A program made the translations under genes and the position numbers. The notes under the pieces are model-generated. The model was not told the origin of the DNA. It ran no database searches and worked only from the letters and a program-made list of their open reading frames with translations. Positions 51,975 through 59,935 of a stretch of 64,000 nt of DNA are shown piece by piece. This stretch comes from Falsiroseomonas ponticola. Its GTDB lineage: Bacteria; Pseudomonadota; Alphaproteobacteria; Acetobacterales; Acetobacteraceae. The DNA lies in assembly GCF_016805305.1 (NCBI RefSeq), contig NZ_JAERQN010000002.1, forward strand, positions 574,677 through 638,676, written 5' to 3'. The stretch's first letter is position 1; each line of letters opens with the position of its first letter.

Positions 51975-52423
51975 AAGCGGTTTTCACAAGCGGAATCCTG
52001 CAATCAAAACGGTGTCGCTACGACGAAAGTACATTTCGTGCTTAGGATAAAAAATGACAGCGGTCAACAAGATTTTTCTTGTAAAGTCGGCGCGGTCGTG
52101 CGCGGCGCGACGAACCATGGTTAAGTGTTACTGTTTTCTTAATCCCTGCGGAGCGCGTTGGATCGGATCGGCGCGAAAACGAGCGCCAGCTGCACTTAGC
52201 GCAGGCGGCTGGTGTCGGATCGATATCCGAAAAGGATGGGTCCGCCGCGACCGGGGCGGTGCATTCCATCGCCTTGTGGCCGGAGCGCACCAGGCCCCGC
52301 CGACGACACCGCGCATGAAGCAGCCTGGGATGGTCTGGTCAATACGAAATCAGAACGAAATCGGCATCAGCGATCGGGGCGTGACGGCCGCTGCCGCACT
52401 CGGCGCGCGGCGAGGACAGCCGC
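51975..52423. other. 449-bp gap, relatively AT-rich in part, no convincing gene
   Basis: The segment 51975-52145 is visibly richer in A and T than its surroundings (GATAAAAAATGACAG, TTTTTCTTGTAAAG). It contains an inverted repeat ACGAAA/TTTCGT (52023-52039) about 50 bases upstream of the ParB-like start. This may be its promoter and operator region. The remaining 280 bases hold only open frames with poor character. Confidence 0.6.
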
Positions 52424-53644
52424 CTAACCCTCATTCGCCTGGATCATCTCCCGCACCCGCGGATAGATCGCCTGCGCAAACCGCCGTCCGCTGAACACCC
52501 CGTAGTGCCCGACGCCGGTCTGCAGGTGATACCGCCGCATCGTCACCGGCACGCTGCGGCACAGGTCGAGTGCCGCCATCGTCTGCCCGATGCCGCAGAT
52601 GTCGTCCTTCTCCCCCTCCACGGCCATGATCGCGGTGCGCCGGATCGCCTCCGGCCGCACCCGCCGCCCGCGCCACGCCATCTCGCCCCGCGCCAGCGCA
52701 TGGTCCTGGAACACGGTCTTCACCGTCTCCAGGAAGAACTCCGCCGGCAGGTCCATCACCGCGAGATACTCGTCATAGAAGCGCCGGTGCTGCGCCGCCC
52801 GCGCCACATCGCCATCGAACAGCGCCCAGAACTGGTCCTGATGCGCCTTCAGGTGGCGGTCCAGGTTCATCGACATGAAGGCCGAGAGCTGCAGCGCCCC
52901 CGGATAGACCCGCCGCCCGGACCCCTTGTGCCGCCACGGCACGCTCGCGATCAGGTTGCGCTCGAACCACTCGATCCCGTGCCCCGCCGCCAGCGCATTC
53001 ACCTTCGTCGGGTTCTGCCGCGCATCGATCGGCCCCGCCATCAGCGTGACACTCCGCGGAGACGCGCGGTTCCGGTCCTCCGCCATCAGCGCCACCGCCG
53101 ACAGCACCGCCACCACCGGCTGGCACACCGCCAGCACATGCCCGCCAGGCCCGATCGCCTCCTGGAACCGCATCACATGCTCGATGAACTCATCGAGCCC
53201 GAAGCGCCCCGCGCTGAGCGGCACGTCCCGCGCATTGTGCCAATCCGTGATGTAGACGTCGTGGTCCTGCAGCAGCACCTGCACCGTGCCGCGCAGCAGC
53301 GTCGCGAAATGGCCGCTCATCGGCGCCACCACCAGCACGCGGGGCAGGGGGGTCTGCACCTCCGTCCGGAACCGGACCAGGGAGGCGAAGGGCGTCGCCG
53401 CCACCACCTCCTCCGCCACCTCCACCAGCCGGTTGCCCACGCGCACCGGCCCGATCCCGAACGCCGGCCGCACCTGCGTCACCGCGAAACTCGAGAAAAC
53501 CTCCGCCGCCGCCCGCATCGCCCGCAGCCCGTCGAAGGCCGGATGCATGGCGCCCCAGGGGCCGAGCCACTGCGCCATCCCCCGCGCATGCGCCCTGAAC
53601 GGCGCCAGCGCATCCTGCCTTGCCTGCAACGCGCGATAGATCAT
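52424..53644 (-). CDS. phaZ: Intracellular polyhydroxyalkanoate depolymerase
   Basis: 406-residue PHB depolymerase of the intracellular PhaZ type, releasing hydroxybutyrate from storage granules. Nucleophile Cys174 is in AVCQPVVAV, as in Ralstonia PhaZ1-type enzymes. Asp and His follow in EGEKDDICG and GVGHYGVFSGRRFAQAIYP. The N-terminal MIYRALQARQDALAPFR...WLGPWGAMHP is typical. No PHA synthase is in the window; the 3-hydroxybutyryl-CoA dehydrogenase at 22 kb is an obvious link. Confidence 0.93.
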   Translation of the reverse strand: MIYRALQARQDALAPFRAHARGMAQWLGPWGAMHPAFDGLRAMRAAAEVFSSFAVTQVRPAFGIGPVRVGNRLVEVAEEVVAATPFASLVRFRTEVQTPLPRVLVVAPMSGHFATLLRGTVQVLLQDHDVYITDWHNARDVPLSAGRFGLDEFIEHVMRFQEAIGPGGHVLAVCQPVVAVLSAVALMAEDRNRASPRSVTLMAGPIDARQNPTKVNALAAGHGIEWFERNLIASVPWRHKGSGRRVYPGALQLSAFMSMNLDRHLKAHQDQFWALFDGDVARAAQHRRFYDEYLAVMDLPAEFFLETVKTVFQDHALARGEMAWRGRRVRPEAIRRTAIMAVEGEKDDICGIGQTMAALDLCRSVPVTMRRYHLQTGVGHYGVFSGRRFAQAIYPRVREMIQANEG

Positions 53645-53746
53645 GCGCCGGCCCCGTCCCTGAGGACACCATCGTGCCACTCACGGGCCGTTTCGCAACC
53701 GCGAAGGCACTGGTAGCCTGCCCGTCCCAGCAGGAAGGACCAGGCC

Positions 53747-54454
53747 ATGTCCGGGGCGAAGCCGCGCAAGCCAGCCATCACGCCGCCCGCCCCCCTGGCG
53801 ATCCTGCGCATCTCCAGCCGCAACTACTCCTCCTGGTCGCTGCGCGGCTTTCTCATCGCCCGCCTCTCCGGCCTGCCCTTCCGCGTCATCACCGTCTCGG
53901 CGGAGGATCCCTCCACCCGCGCCGAACTGCTCGACAACGCCTCCTCCATCCTGCTGCCCTGCCTGGAGCATGAGGGCGCGGAGCTCTGGGACACGCTCGC
54001 CATCGCCGAATACCTGAACGAGCGTTTCCCCGAGGCGCGCATGATGCCGGAGGACCGCATCGCCCGCGCCCGCTGCCGCGCCATCAGCGGGGAGATGCAT
54101 GCGGGCTTCCACGCGCTGCGCTCCTCGCTGCCGTTCAACCTCCGCGCCCGCATCCCGGGCTTCACCGTCTGGTCCGCGGCGCGGGGCGACCTGGACCGCA
54201 TCTTCACCCTCTGGCGGGATTGCCTGGCGGAATGGGGCGGCCCCTGGCTGTTCGGCGCCCGCCCCAGTATCGCGGACGCCATGTTCGCCCCCGTCGTCAT
54301 GCGCGCGCGCACCTACAACGTGCCCCTCGACGAGCCCTGCGAGGCCTTCGCCCGCACCATCGAGGCCTGGCCCGACCTGCGCGAATGGGTGGCCGCGGCG
54401 CGGGAGGAGCCGGAGCCCCGCATCACGGAGCTGGAGCTGGACGCGGAGTTCTGA
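53747..54454 (+). CDS. Glutathione S-transferase family protein
   Basis: 235-residue GST. The N-terminal thioredoxin domain (about 17-95: LRISSRNYSSWSLRGFLIARLSGLPFRVITV, then ASSILLPCLEHEGAELWDTLAIAEYLNERFPEARMMP) has the catalytic Ser/Tyr region NYSSWS typical of a beta/zeta-like class. A helical domain follows (about 105-225; PSIADAMFAPVVMR). Function is likely detoxification or isomerisation; the substrate is unknown. Confidence 0.92.
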   Translation: MSGAKPRKPAITPPAPLAILRISSRNYSSWSLRGFLIARLSGLPFRVITVSAEDPSTRAELLDNASSILLPCLEHEGAELWDTLAIAEYLNERFPEARMMPEDRIARARCRAISGEMHAGFHALRSSLPFNLRARIPGFTVWSAARGDLDRIFTLWRDCLAEWGGPWLFGARPSIADAMFAPVVMRARTYNVPLDEPCEAFARTIEAWPDLREWVAAAREEPEPRITELELDAEF

Positions 54455-54625
54455 GCCCGCCCCGCCTGGTATTTCCTGGCGATGAAATCCCGCCCATCGT
54501 CCAGGGATGCATGGACTTTCGCGGAAGTCGTCCCCTATGCCCCGCGAAACGCCAGCGTCAGCCGGCCGTAAGGTCGCCATGCCACGATGCGGCCCGGCCG
54601 GCGGAGACAGGGAACCCCACCACCC

Positions 54626-55711
54626 ATGCGGGACTACTCGCCCTACGCCCTGTTCCATCCCGGCACCGGCGCCCATTCCACCCTCCATGTCTCGCTCGGC
54701 TACCGCGACCTGCCCGCGGGCCGCTTCTCGATGTGGGATATCCTGACGCGCCGCGGCGTGCCGGTGCTGTTCCTTAACTGCCCGAACACCTGGTACCTGC
54801 AGGGCGTGCCCGGCTTTGCGGATGACACGCAATCGCTGCTGGCCCGCATCGAGCGACTGGCCCGCCGCATCAAGGCGAACCGCGTCGAATTCCTCGGCGC
54901 CTCCATGGGCGGCACGGCGGCCATCCGCCTCGGCGTCGAATACGGGGCGGACCGCATCACCGCCATCAACCCCGAGATCCGGCTCGGCCTCCGCTATTCG
55001 CAGAGCGTGCTGGACCTGGATGCGCCGCGGGCCCGCGCCGCCCGGGCGGGCCTTGCCGCGCTGCGCACCACGCGGCCGCACCGCATCCGCGCCCTGGTGA
55101 GCGATGCGGATGCGGTGGATGTGGTGAACATGGCGGCGCTGGTGGCGCTGCTGCCGGCCGACCTGCTGCTGTTTCCCGGCCGCGACCACCATGTGGCCGA
55201 ACATCTGGCGCTGACGGGCAAGCTGGATTTTCTGCTGTTCGGCGGCCCCGCCACCGGTTCGCGCGACCTGCGCCTGCTGGATTGCCACCGCGGCCATCAC
55301 CACGCGCCGCCGATGGCGGCCGGCATGGCGATGCTGCGCGCCTACCATGATTGCCGCCTGGGCCGCTTCGCCCGCGGCCTGGCCCACCTGGCGCCGCTGG
55401 ACGCCACCGCCCCCGGCCACGCCGCCGTCGGCTTCCTGCGCGGCTGGGCGCTGACCGAGCTCGGCGACATCCCCGGCGCCATCGAGGCTTTTTTCGACAG
55501 CCGCCGCCACAACCCCCGCTCCGTCCGCTTCTGCCGCGCCTTGTCCCAGGCCCTGCTCAGTGCCGGCCGGGCGGAGGAGGCGGTGATGGCCCTGTCCTGG
55601 GTGCTGGAGGAACCGCACCCGGACCGGGTGGCGCTGGTGGCGCTGGCGGATGCGCTGGCGGCGACGAACCGGATGGCGGAGGCGGAAGAGGTGAGGGGGC
55701 GGGCGGGGTAG
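54626..55711 (+). CDS. Alpha/beta hydrolase-like protein fused to TPR-like repeats
   Basis: 361-residue protein. The N-terminal part (about 1-215) is alpha/beta-hydrolase-like, with nucleophile elbow FLGASMGGTAAIRLG (Ser about 93), VSDADAV (possible Asp) and PGRDHHVAEHL (His). The C-terminal part (about 245-360) has pairs of helices of about 34 residues (GHAAVGFLRGWALTELGDIPGAIEAFFDSRRHNP and ALSQALLSAGRAEEAVMALSWVLEEPHPD), a TPR pattern. Such fusions occur in surface polysaccharide genes as acyl or deacetylase helpers. No signal peptide. The role is not known. Confidence 0.75.
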   Translation: MRDYSPYALFHPGTGAHSTLHVSLGYRDLPAGRFSMWDILTRRGVPVLFLNCPNTWYLQGVPGFADDTQSLLARIERLARRIKANRVEFLGASMGGTAAIRLGVEYGADRITAINPEIRLGLRYSQSVLDLDAPRARAARAGLAALRTTRPHRIRALVSDADAVDVVNMAALVALLPADLLLFPGRDHHVAEHLALTGKLDFLLFGGPATGSRDLRLLDCHRGHHHAPPMAAGMAMLRAYHDCRLGRFARGLAHLAPLDATAPGHAAVGFLRGWALTELGDIPGAIEAFFDSRRHNPRSVRFCRALSQALLSAGRAEEAVMALSWVLEEPHPDRVALVALADALAATNRMAEAEEVRGRAG

Positions 55712-55874
55712 GGGGGTAACCGTTGCCGACTGGATGATTAGCGCTGGATCTTGCGCGCTCACCCTCAACGCCCTTACAAATCACCTGAATGCGTAGCAGA
55801 GTGTCCGTTCCCTATAAGCTTCGCATGTTGAAAACGACTGTGTCAGCCAAGGCGTTCAACAGCTCATAGTCGCC

Positions 55875-55902
55875 TTTAATAAATGAAAAGGAAGCGCCGA
55901 CT
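55875..55902 (+). promoter_or_regulatory. Weak promoter and RBS for the low-GC three-gene insert
   Basis: TTTAAT (55875-55880) resembles a -10 box; no good -35 at the right distance. AAAAGGAAG (55886-55894) precedes the GTG at 55903. An inverted repeat GTTGAA/TTCAAC spans 55827-55860 upstream. Confidence 0.35.
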
Positions 55903-56286
55903 GTGGAGGCTTATTCGCTCGCCGCGATAAAGCATTTTTCGGATGCTAAAACGCTCGCGGCTTCTGGGCGTTTCGACGGTGGCGGCTACCTGGTTGGGTA
56001 TGTTGTGGAGTGCGCTTTGAAGCACGCTCTGAGAATAACTGTGCATAATATTAGTGTTCCGCGCAAGCACATACCCGAGTTAATTGCGGTAGCCCGCATG
56101 GCTTTACAAGGAAGAGGCGCGCAGCCGGTGCTGGCGGCGCTCGGCAATCCTGCTTTCATGGCGGGTTGGTCAGTGGGCATGCGTTATGCTGGCGAAGGCG
56201 GTACAGATGCACTGCTGTTCCGTCGGTGGGAAAATGATGCGCGCAAGATCCTTCTTGCGACCAACATAAGGTGTGCCGCTCGATGA
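55903..56286 (+). CDS. HEPN-like domain protein, first gene of candidate defence module
   Basis: 127-residue protein. The core EAYSLAAIKHFSDAKTLAASGRFDGGGYLVGYVVECALKHALR matches the HEPN helix 1-2 and GYxxECALK pattern. The catalytic RX4-6H of HEPN RNases is absent, so it may be an RNA- or ATPase-binding subunit. GTG start with AAAAGGAAG about 8 bases upstream. Low GC and A/T-ending codons contrast sharply with the genes on both sides. Its stop overlaps the next start (ATGA), so it belongs to a three-gene unit. Confidence 0.8.
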   Translation: MEAYSLAAIKHFSDAKTLAASGRFDGGGYLVGYVVECALKHALRITVHNISVPRKHIPELIAVARMALQGRGAQPVLAALGNPAFMAGWSVGMRYAGEGGTDALLFRRWENDARKILLATNIRCAAR

Positions 56287-57581
56287 CTTCGTACGATTCG
56301 GCTCTCCCCAACCTCGTAGAAATTATGGCAGCTTCGGTCGGCTCAGATATTCTATCTGACTGCGTTTTTCTTCGTGATGCATCCGGACGGATTAGTATAG
56401 TTTGTTTTCAGCGTATTCGAGAAGATGCTGCTAAAATCATATCGGAGCGCGCGAAGGGGTTGGGGGTGTGGGTTGGTGCCGAAACGCCGCTGATCTATCC
56501 AGAGGATTTGCTTGAGGACTCTGCAGTTTTGCGCAGGGATGCGCTACCAGAATTTGTCTCGACCGCATCTTTTGAGGGTTTCGTTCGGTTGCTCGAGCGT
56601 CGCGTTGTTGGTCAAGACTGGCTCCGCCCGCCTCTGACTGAAATACCTGGCGCGCCACCCATCGTGGTATTTGCGAGCCATAAAGGTGGGGTTGGGAGAT
56701 CAACGGCGCTAGCAGTCAGTGCTGCATCGTTGTCAGATGCTGGCTTCAATGTTCTTGTTATTGATCTCGATTTGGAGGCGCCGGGCCTGGGGTATATGCT
56801 CCTCGATGCGCTTCCGCCCAACGGTGCTCTTGATTACTTTGTTGAGACTTCTGTTCGAAATGTCAGTGAGCCAGATATTGATCTTATGCTTGCGAGCAGC
56901 ACGCTTGCTACGCAAGGCTTGATCCATGTCGTGCCAGCTGTCGGAACTACAAGCGCAATGCATCCCGAGAATGTTCTTGGGAAGATAGCTAGAGCATATT
57001 TGGAGCGTCAGGATCCAGATGGTACTACGGTATCCTTTCTTGACCGCGTTCGCCAACTAGTCAGGCACCTTTCTCAGAAAAATCGCTATGATATAATTTT
57101 TGTTGACGCGCGGGCGGGATTAAACGAGGCGGCGGCAGCGGCGGTGCTCGGACTTGGGGCTGAGATTTTGCTGTTTGGTGTAGACACGCCCCAAACGTTC
57201 GCTGGATATAAATATCTATTAGCTCATCTGCGTAGATTTAAGCCGGCCGAATCGACCGATCAAGATTGGCGATACAGGCTCCGGATGGTGCATTCTAAAG
57301 CGCTGTCAAGTCCCGATTCCCAGAAAAAATTTAGAGATGCTGCTTTTGAGATGTTCGCGGATACTGTTTATGATGTTGATGAAAATCTTGATCAGTCAGC
57401 GTTTAGCTTCGACTATGACAGTGTGGATGCTCCTCACTACGCCTGGGTTATATTAAATGACTCCAATTATGCAGAGTTTGATCCTCTCAGCCAACGAGAC
57501 CAATTCGCGAGTCATTTTTACGACCGGACTTTTGGTGGCTTTGTTAGGGCGCTACGGGATAGGGTTGGATTGGTTTCATGA
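56283..57581 (+). CDS. KGGVGR-variant ParA/MinD-like ATPase, second gene of candidate defence module
   Basis: 432-residue protein. Residues 1-120 form a domain of unknown type. The P-loop domain has the motif ASHKGGVGRST (K134 signature lysine, R139 in the place usually taken by Lys), then VLVIDLDLEAPGLGY (Walker A' region) and a Walker B-like DIIFVDARAGLNEA. The DARAG and GVDTPQTFAGYKYLL elements are typical of the KGGVGR-motif variant family, not of chromosome-partition ParA. Low-GC codon use. It is joined by ATGA overlaps to both neighbours. Likely an ATP-dependent sensor or switch; function unknown. Confidence 0.85.
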   Translation: MTSYDSALPNLVEIMAASVGSDILSDCVFLRDASGRISIVCFQRIREDAAKIISERAKGLGVWVGAETPLIYPEDLLEDSAVLRRDALPEFVSTASFEGFVRLLERRVVGQDWLRPPLTEIPGAPPIVVFASHKGGVGRSTALAVSAASLSDAGFNVLVIDLDLEAPGLGYMLLDALPPNGALDYFVETSVRNVSEPDIDLMLASSTLATQGLIHVVPAVGTTSAMHPENVLGKIARAYLERQDPDGTTVSFLDRVRQLVRHLSQKNRYDIIFVDARAGLNEAAAAAVLGLGAEILLFGVDTPQTFAGYKYLLAHLRRFKPAESTDQDWRYRLRMVHSKALSSPDSQKKFRDAAFEMFADTVYDVDENLDQSAFSFDYDSVDAPHYAWVILNDSNYAEFDPLSQRDQFASHFYDRTFGGFVRALRDRVGLVS

Positions 57582-59047
57582 TGGCGTCGTCGATTGCTGA
57601 TTTGCAGGACATAGTGTTGCTCCGTCAGGCGCTGGGCCGTCTGGATCCTGGGTCGGCGCACCAAGCGAACATTCCACCTAAGCCCGAAAATATTTTCACG
57701 CCATATTCGCATGCAAATGCGCTCGATCCACAGCGGGCGCTCGTTGTTGGGAATCGAGGCGTTGGAAAAAGTTTCTGGTCTTCCGTCCTCACGCATTCAG
57801 AGGCTCGGGACAAAGTCGCGCCCACATACCCTCGGCTTTCGCTCAGTCAAATACGGGCTGCTTTGGGATTTCATGAGGCTGCCGGCAAGGATGACGGTGC
57901 TGCGCCTTCACCTGCACTGTTGGTCTCGCTGAATCAGTCTGGTTATGCGGCAGACGAAATCTGGCGGGGAGTGCTTGTGAAGGCGGTTGCTGCTGAGCTG
58001 TCTTTCGTTGTCCCTGGATCTCTATCATCCCTTCTGCTTTGGTCCCGTGAGAATGTTGAAGAATCTGAAGCTCTGCTTCGGGCCGCAGACGCCCACTTTG
58101 TTAAGAATAATCAGGTATTTCTGCTAGTTTTTGATGCGCTGGACCGACTTGGGCGCGACTGGAACAGCATCCGCTCTCTTACGCAGGGCGTGCTTCGTCT
58201 CGCATTAGATATGCGTGGCTTTAGGGCCATGAAAGCGAAGATATTCATGCGATCCGATCAGTCGAAAGATGATTCGCTATTTGCTTTCGCTGACGCATCC
58301 AAGATTCGCTCCGATGCTGTCAGTTTGGTGTGGCGCCATCGGGAGTTGTTTGGCTGGTTGTACAGCTACCTCTCGCGCGATCGCGAAGCTGGTGCCTCGT
58401 TCGTGCGCCTTGTGGGCGGAGGAGACCTAACAAAGCTTCGGCCAACCATGTTGACAGATTCCGAAGTTCAGCAGGAGATTTTCTACAGATTGGCCGGCGA
58501 ATTCATGGGTGCTGGACCCAAGCGCGGCCGAACTTATACTTGGCTTTACGACCATCTTTCCGACACGTTCGGAGAGACGAGCCCACGCAGCTTCATTACT
58601 GCAATGCAGCGCGCCGCGGATTTTCAGCCCGCTCCGCGAGATCATGCTGTCGATCATCTAGGTATTCGAGCCGGCGTACAGGCTGCGTCTCGCGTGCGCG
58701 TGCAGCAACTGAAGGAGGATTATGATTGGATTGATAAAGTAATGGCTGCGCTGCGTGGGCTAGAAGTCCCCTGTGATCCCGAAGTGTTCCTTGCGCGCTG
58801 GCGTGAGAGGGGGACAGTGGCCGACCTTAGGAGTGAAGCAGATGGTGAAGCGCGAAGGTTGCCTATTGAACTTACTACAGCGCCCAGTCGGGACGAAGGT
58901 GGGCTGCTGGCCGCTCTGCAAGCAATAGGCGTTATCGAATTTCGTACGCCGTATCGCATAAATATGCCCGATATTTTTCGCGTCGATGCCGGCATCAAGC
59001 GTCGGGGTGGAATCCGTCCTCCATCTGCGCGTCGGGAGCAATCGTAA
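57578..59047 (+). CDS. P-loop ATPase (Sll1717-like), third gene of candidate defence module
   Basis: 489-residue protein. Walker A GNRGVGKS (58-65), Walker B VFLLVFDALDRLG (about 188-200), a sensor-like MRSD (about 228), and a C-terminal helical region with a winged-helix-like ending (LAALQAIGVIEFRTPYRINMPDIFRVDAGIKRRGG). These match P-loop ATPases of the Sll1717 type that pair with other ATPases in accessory loci. Low GC like the two genes before it. Two ATGs in a row at 57578 and 57581; the first overlaps the previous stop. Confidence 0.83.
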   Translation: MMASSIADLQDIVLLRQALGRLDPGSAHQANIPPKPENIFTPYSHANALDPQRALVVGNRGVGKSFWSSVLTHSEARDKVAPTYPRLSLSQIRAALGFHEAAGKDDGAAPSPALLVSLNQSGYAADEIWRGVLVKAVAAELSFVVPGSLSSLLLWSRENVEESEALLRAADAHFVKNNQVFLLVFDALDRLGRDWNSIRSLTQGVLRLALDMRGFRAMKAKIFMRSDQSKDDSLFAFADASKIRSDAVSLVWRHRELFGWLYSYLSRDREAGASFVRLVGGGDLTKLRPTMLTDSEVQQEIFYRLAGEFMGAGPKRGRTYTWLYDHLSDTFGETSPRSFITAMQRAADFQPAPRDHAVDHLGIRAGVQAASRVRVQQLKEDYDWIDKVMAALRGLEVPCDPEVFLARWRERGTVADLRSEADGEARRLPIELTTAPSRDEGGLLAALQAIGVIEFRTPYRINMPDIFRVDAGIKRRGGIRPPSARREQS

Positions 59048-59191
59048 CTTACAACTCGCTCTGCATAGTTTACGCGGAAGCACGCCTTTTTCCGTGTAGA
59101 TGCCCATGTTACGGCGGTTCATATTGCTCCCGCTGGTACGTATGGGCGCTGCCGCCGTTTGTTCCGCGTTACCCGGTGCTATGACCTCCGC

Positions 59192-59926
59192 ATGCTCCCC
59201 CCCACCCAGCTCCCGCTCCCCCTCGCGCGCCCGCCGTCATCCGCCCGCGCGGACTGGGTCCCCGATGCCTCCAATGCCGAGGCCCTGGCCTGGCTCGCCG
59301 CCCCCGCCACCTGGCCGCTGCATCGCCTCGCCCTGTTCGGTCCCCCCGGCACCGGCAAGACCCATCTGCTGCGCATCGCCGTGGCGGATCACGGCTGGCG
59401 GCTGATGGAGGGTCCCGCCCTCACCCCCGACCTCGCCCTCGCCCCCGCGCCCGGCACCGCGCTCGATGCCGCGGACCAGGCGGACCAGGAAGCGCTCTTC
59501 CACCTCATCAACCAGGCATCCGCCACCGGCGCGCCGCTGCTGATGGCCGCCCGCCTGCCCCCCGCGCGCTGGCCGACCATGCTGCCCGACCTCGCCAGCC
59601 GGCTGCGCGCCACCCCCGCCGTCGGGCTGCAGGAGCCGACGGACACCCTCCTCGCCGCCCTGCTCACGAAGCACCTGGCCGACCGCCAGCTCCGCCTCGA
59701 CGCCACCGTGCAATCCTGGCTCCTCGCCCGCCTGCCGAGGGACGCCGCCAGCCTCGCCACCGCCATCGCCACGCTGGATGAGGCCGCGCTCGCCCAATCC
59801 GCCCCCATCACCCGCCCCTTCGCCCGCCAGGTCCTCGGCGCCTGGCTGGGGCAGGAGGAGGCGGAGGATGACCGTTTCGGGAATGATGCCGCCGAAACCT
59901 CCCCGGGGGAGGGCAAGCCGGGCTAG
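59192..59926 (+). CDS. hdaA: DnaA-related Hda/HdaA protein
   Basis: 244-residue AAA+ protein that limits replication initiation by acting with the beta clamp on DnaA. N-terminal clamp-binding type peptide is QLPLPL (6-11). Walker A GPPGTGKTHLL; then ARLPPARWPTMLPDLASRLRATPAVGL with the box VII arginine; C-terminal lid around PRDAASLATAIATLDEAAL. It lies just after the low-GC insert, upstream of ppk, the usual alphaproteobacterial order. The ATG at 59192 keeps the clamp motif near the start. Confidence 0.9.
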   Translation: MLPPTQLPLPLARPPSSARADWVPDASNAEALAWLAAPATWPLHRLALFGPPGTGKTHLLRIAVADHGWRLMEGPALTPDLALAPAPGTALDAADQADQEALFHLINQASATGAPLLMAARLPPARWPTMLPDLASRLRATPAVGLQEPTDTLLAALLTKHLADRQLRLDATVQSWLLARLPRDAASLATAIATLDEAALAQSAPITRPFARQVLGAWLGQEEAEDDRFGNDAAETSPGEGKPG

Positions 59927-59935
59927 TCTCCGCCC

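Noticed and set aside
52054..52494. 146-codon plus-strand open frame in the gap before phaZ
   Set aside because: Odd composition, overlaps the phaZ end, no family and no RBS.
55903..56286. Second HepT toxin
   Set aside because: HEPN-like pattern but no RX4-6H motif and no nucleotidyltransferase partner.
56283..57581. Chromosome or plasmid partition ParA
   Set aside because: P-loop has Arg for Lys, there is no ParB or centromere nearby, and it carries an additional N-terminal domain.
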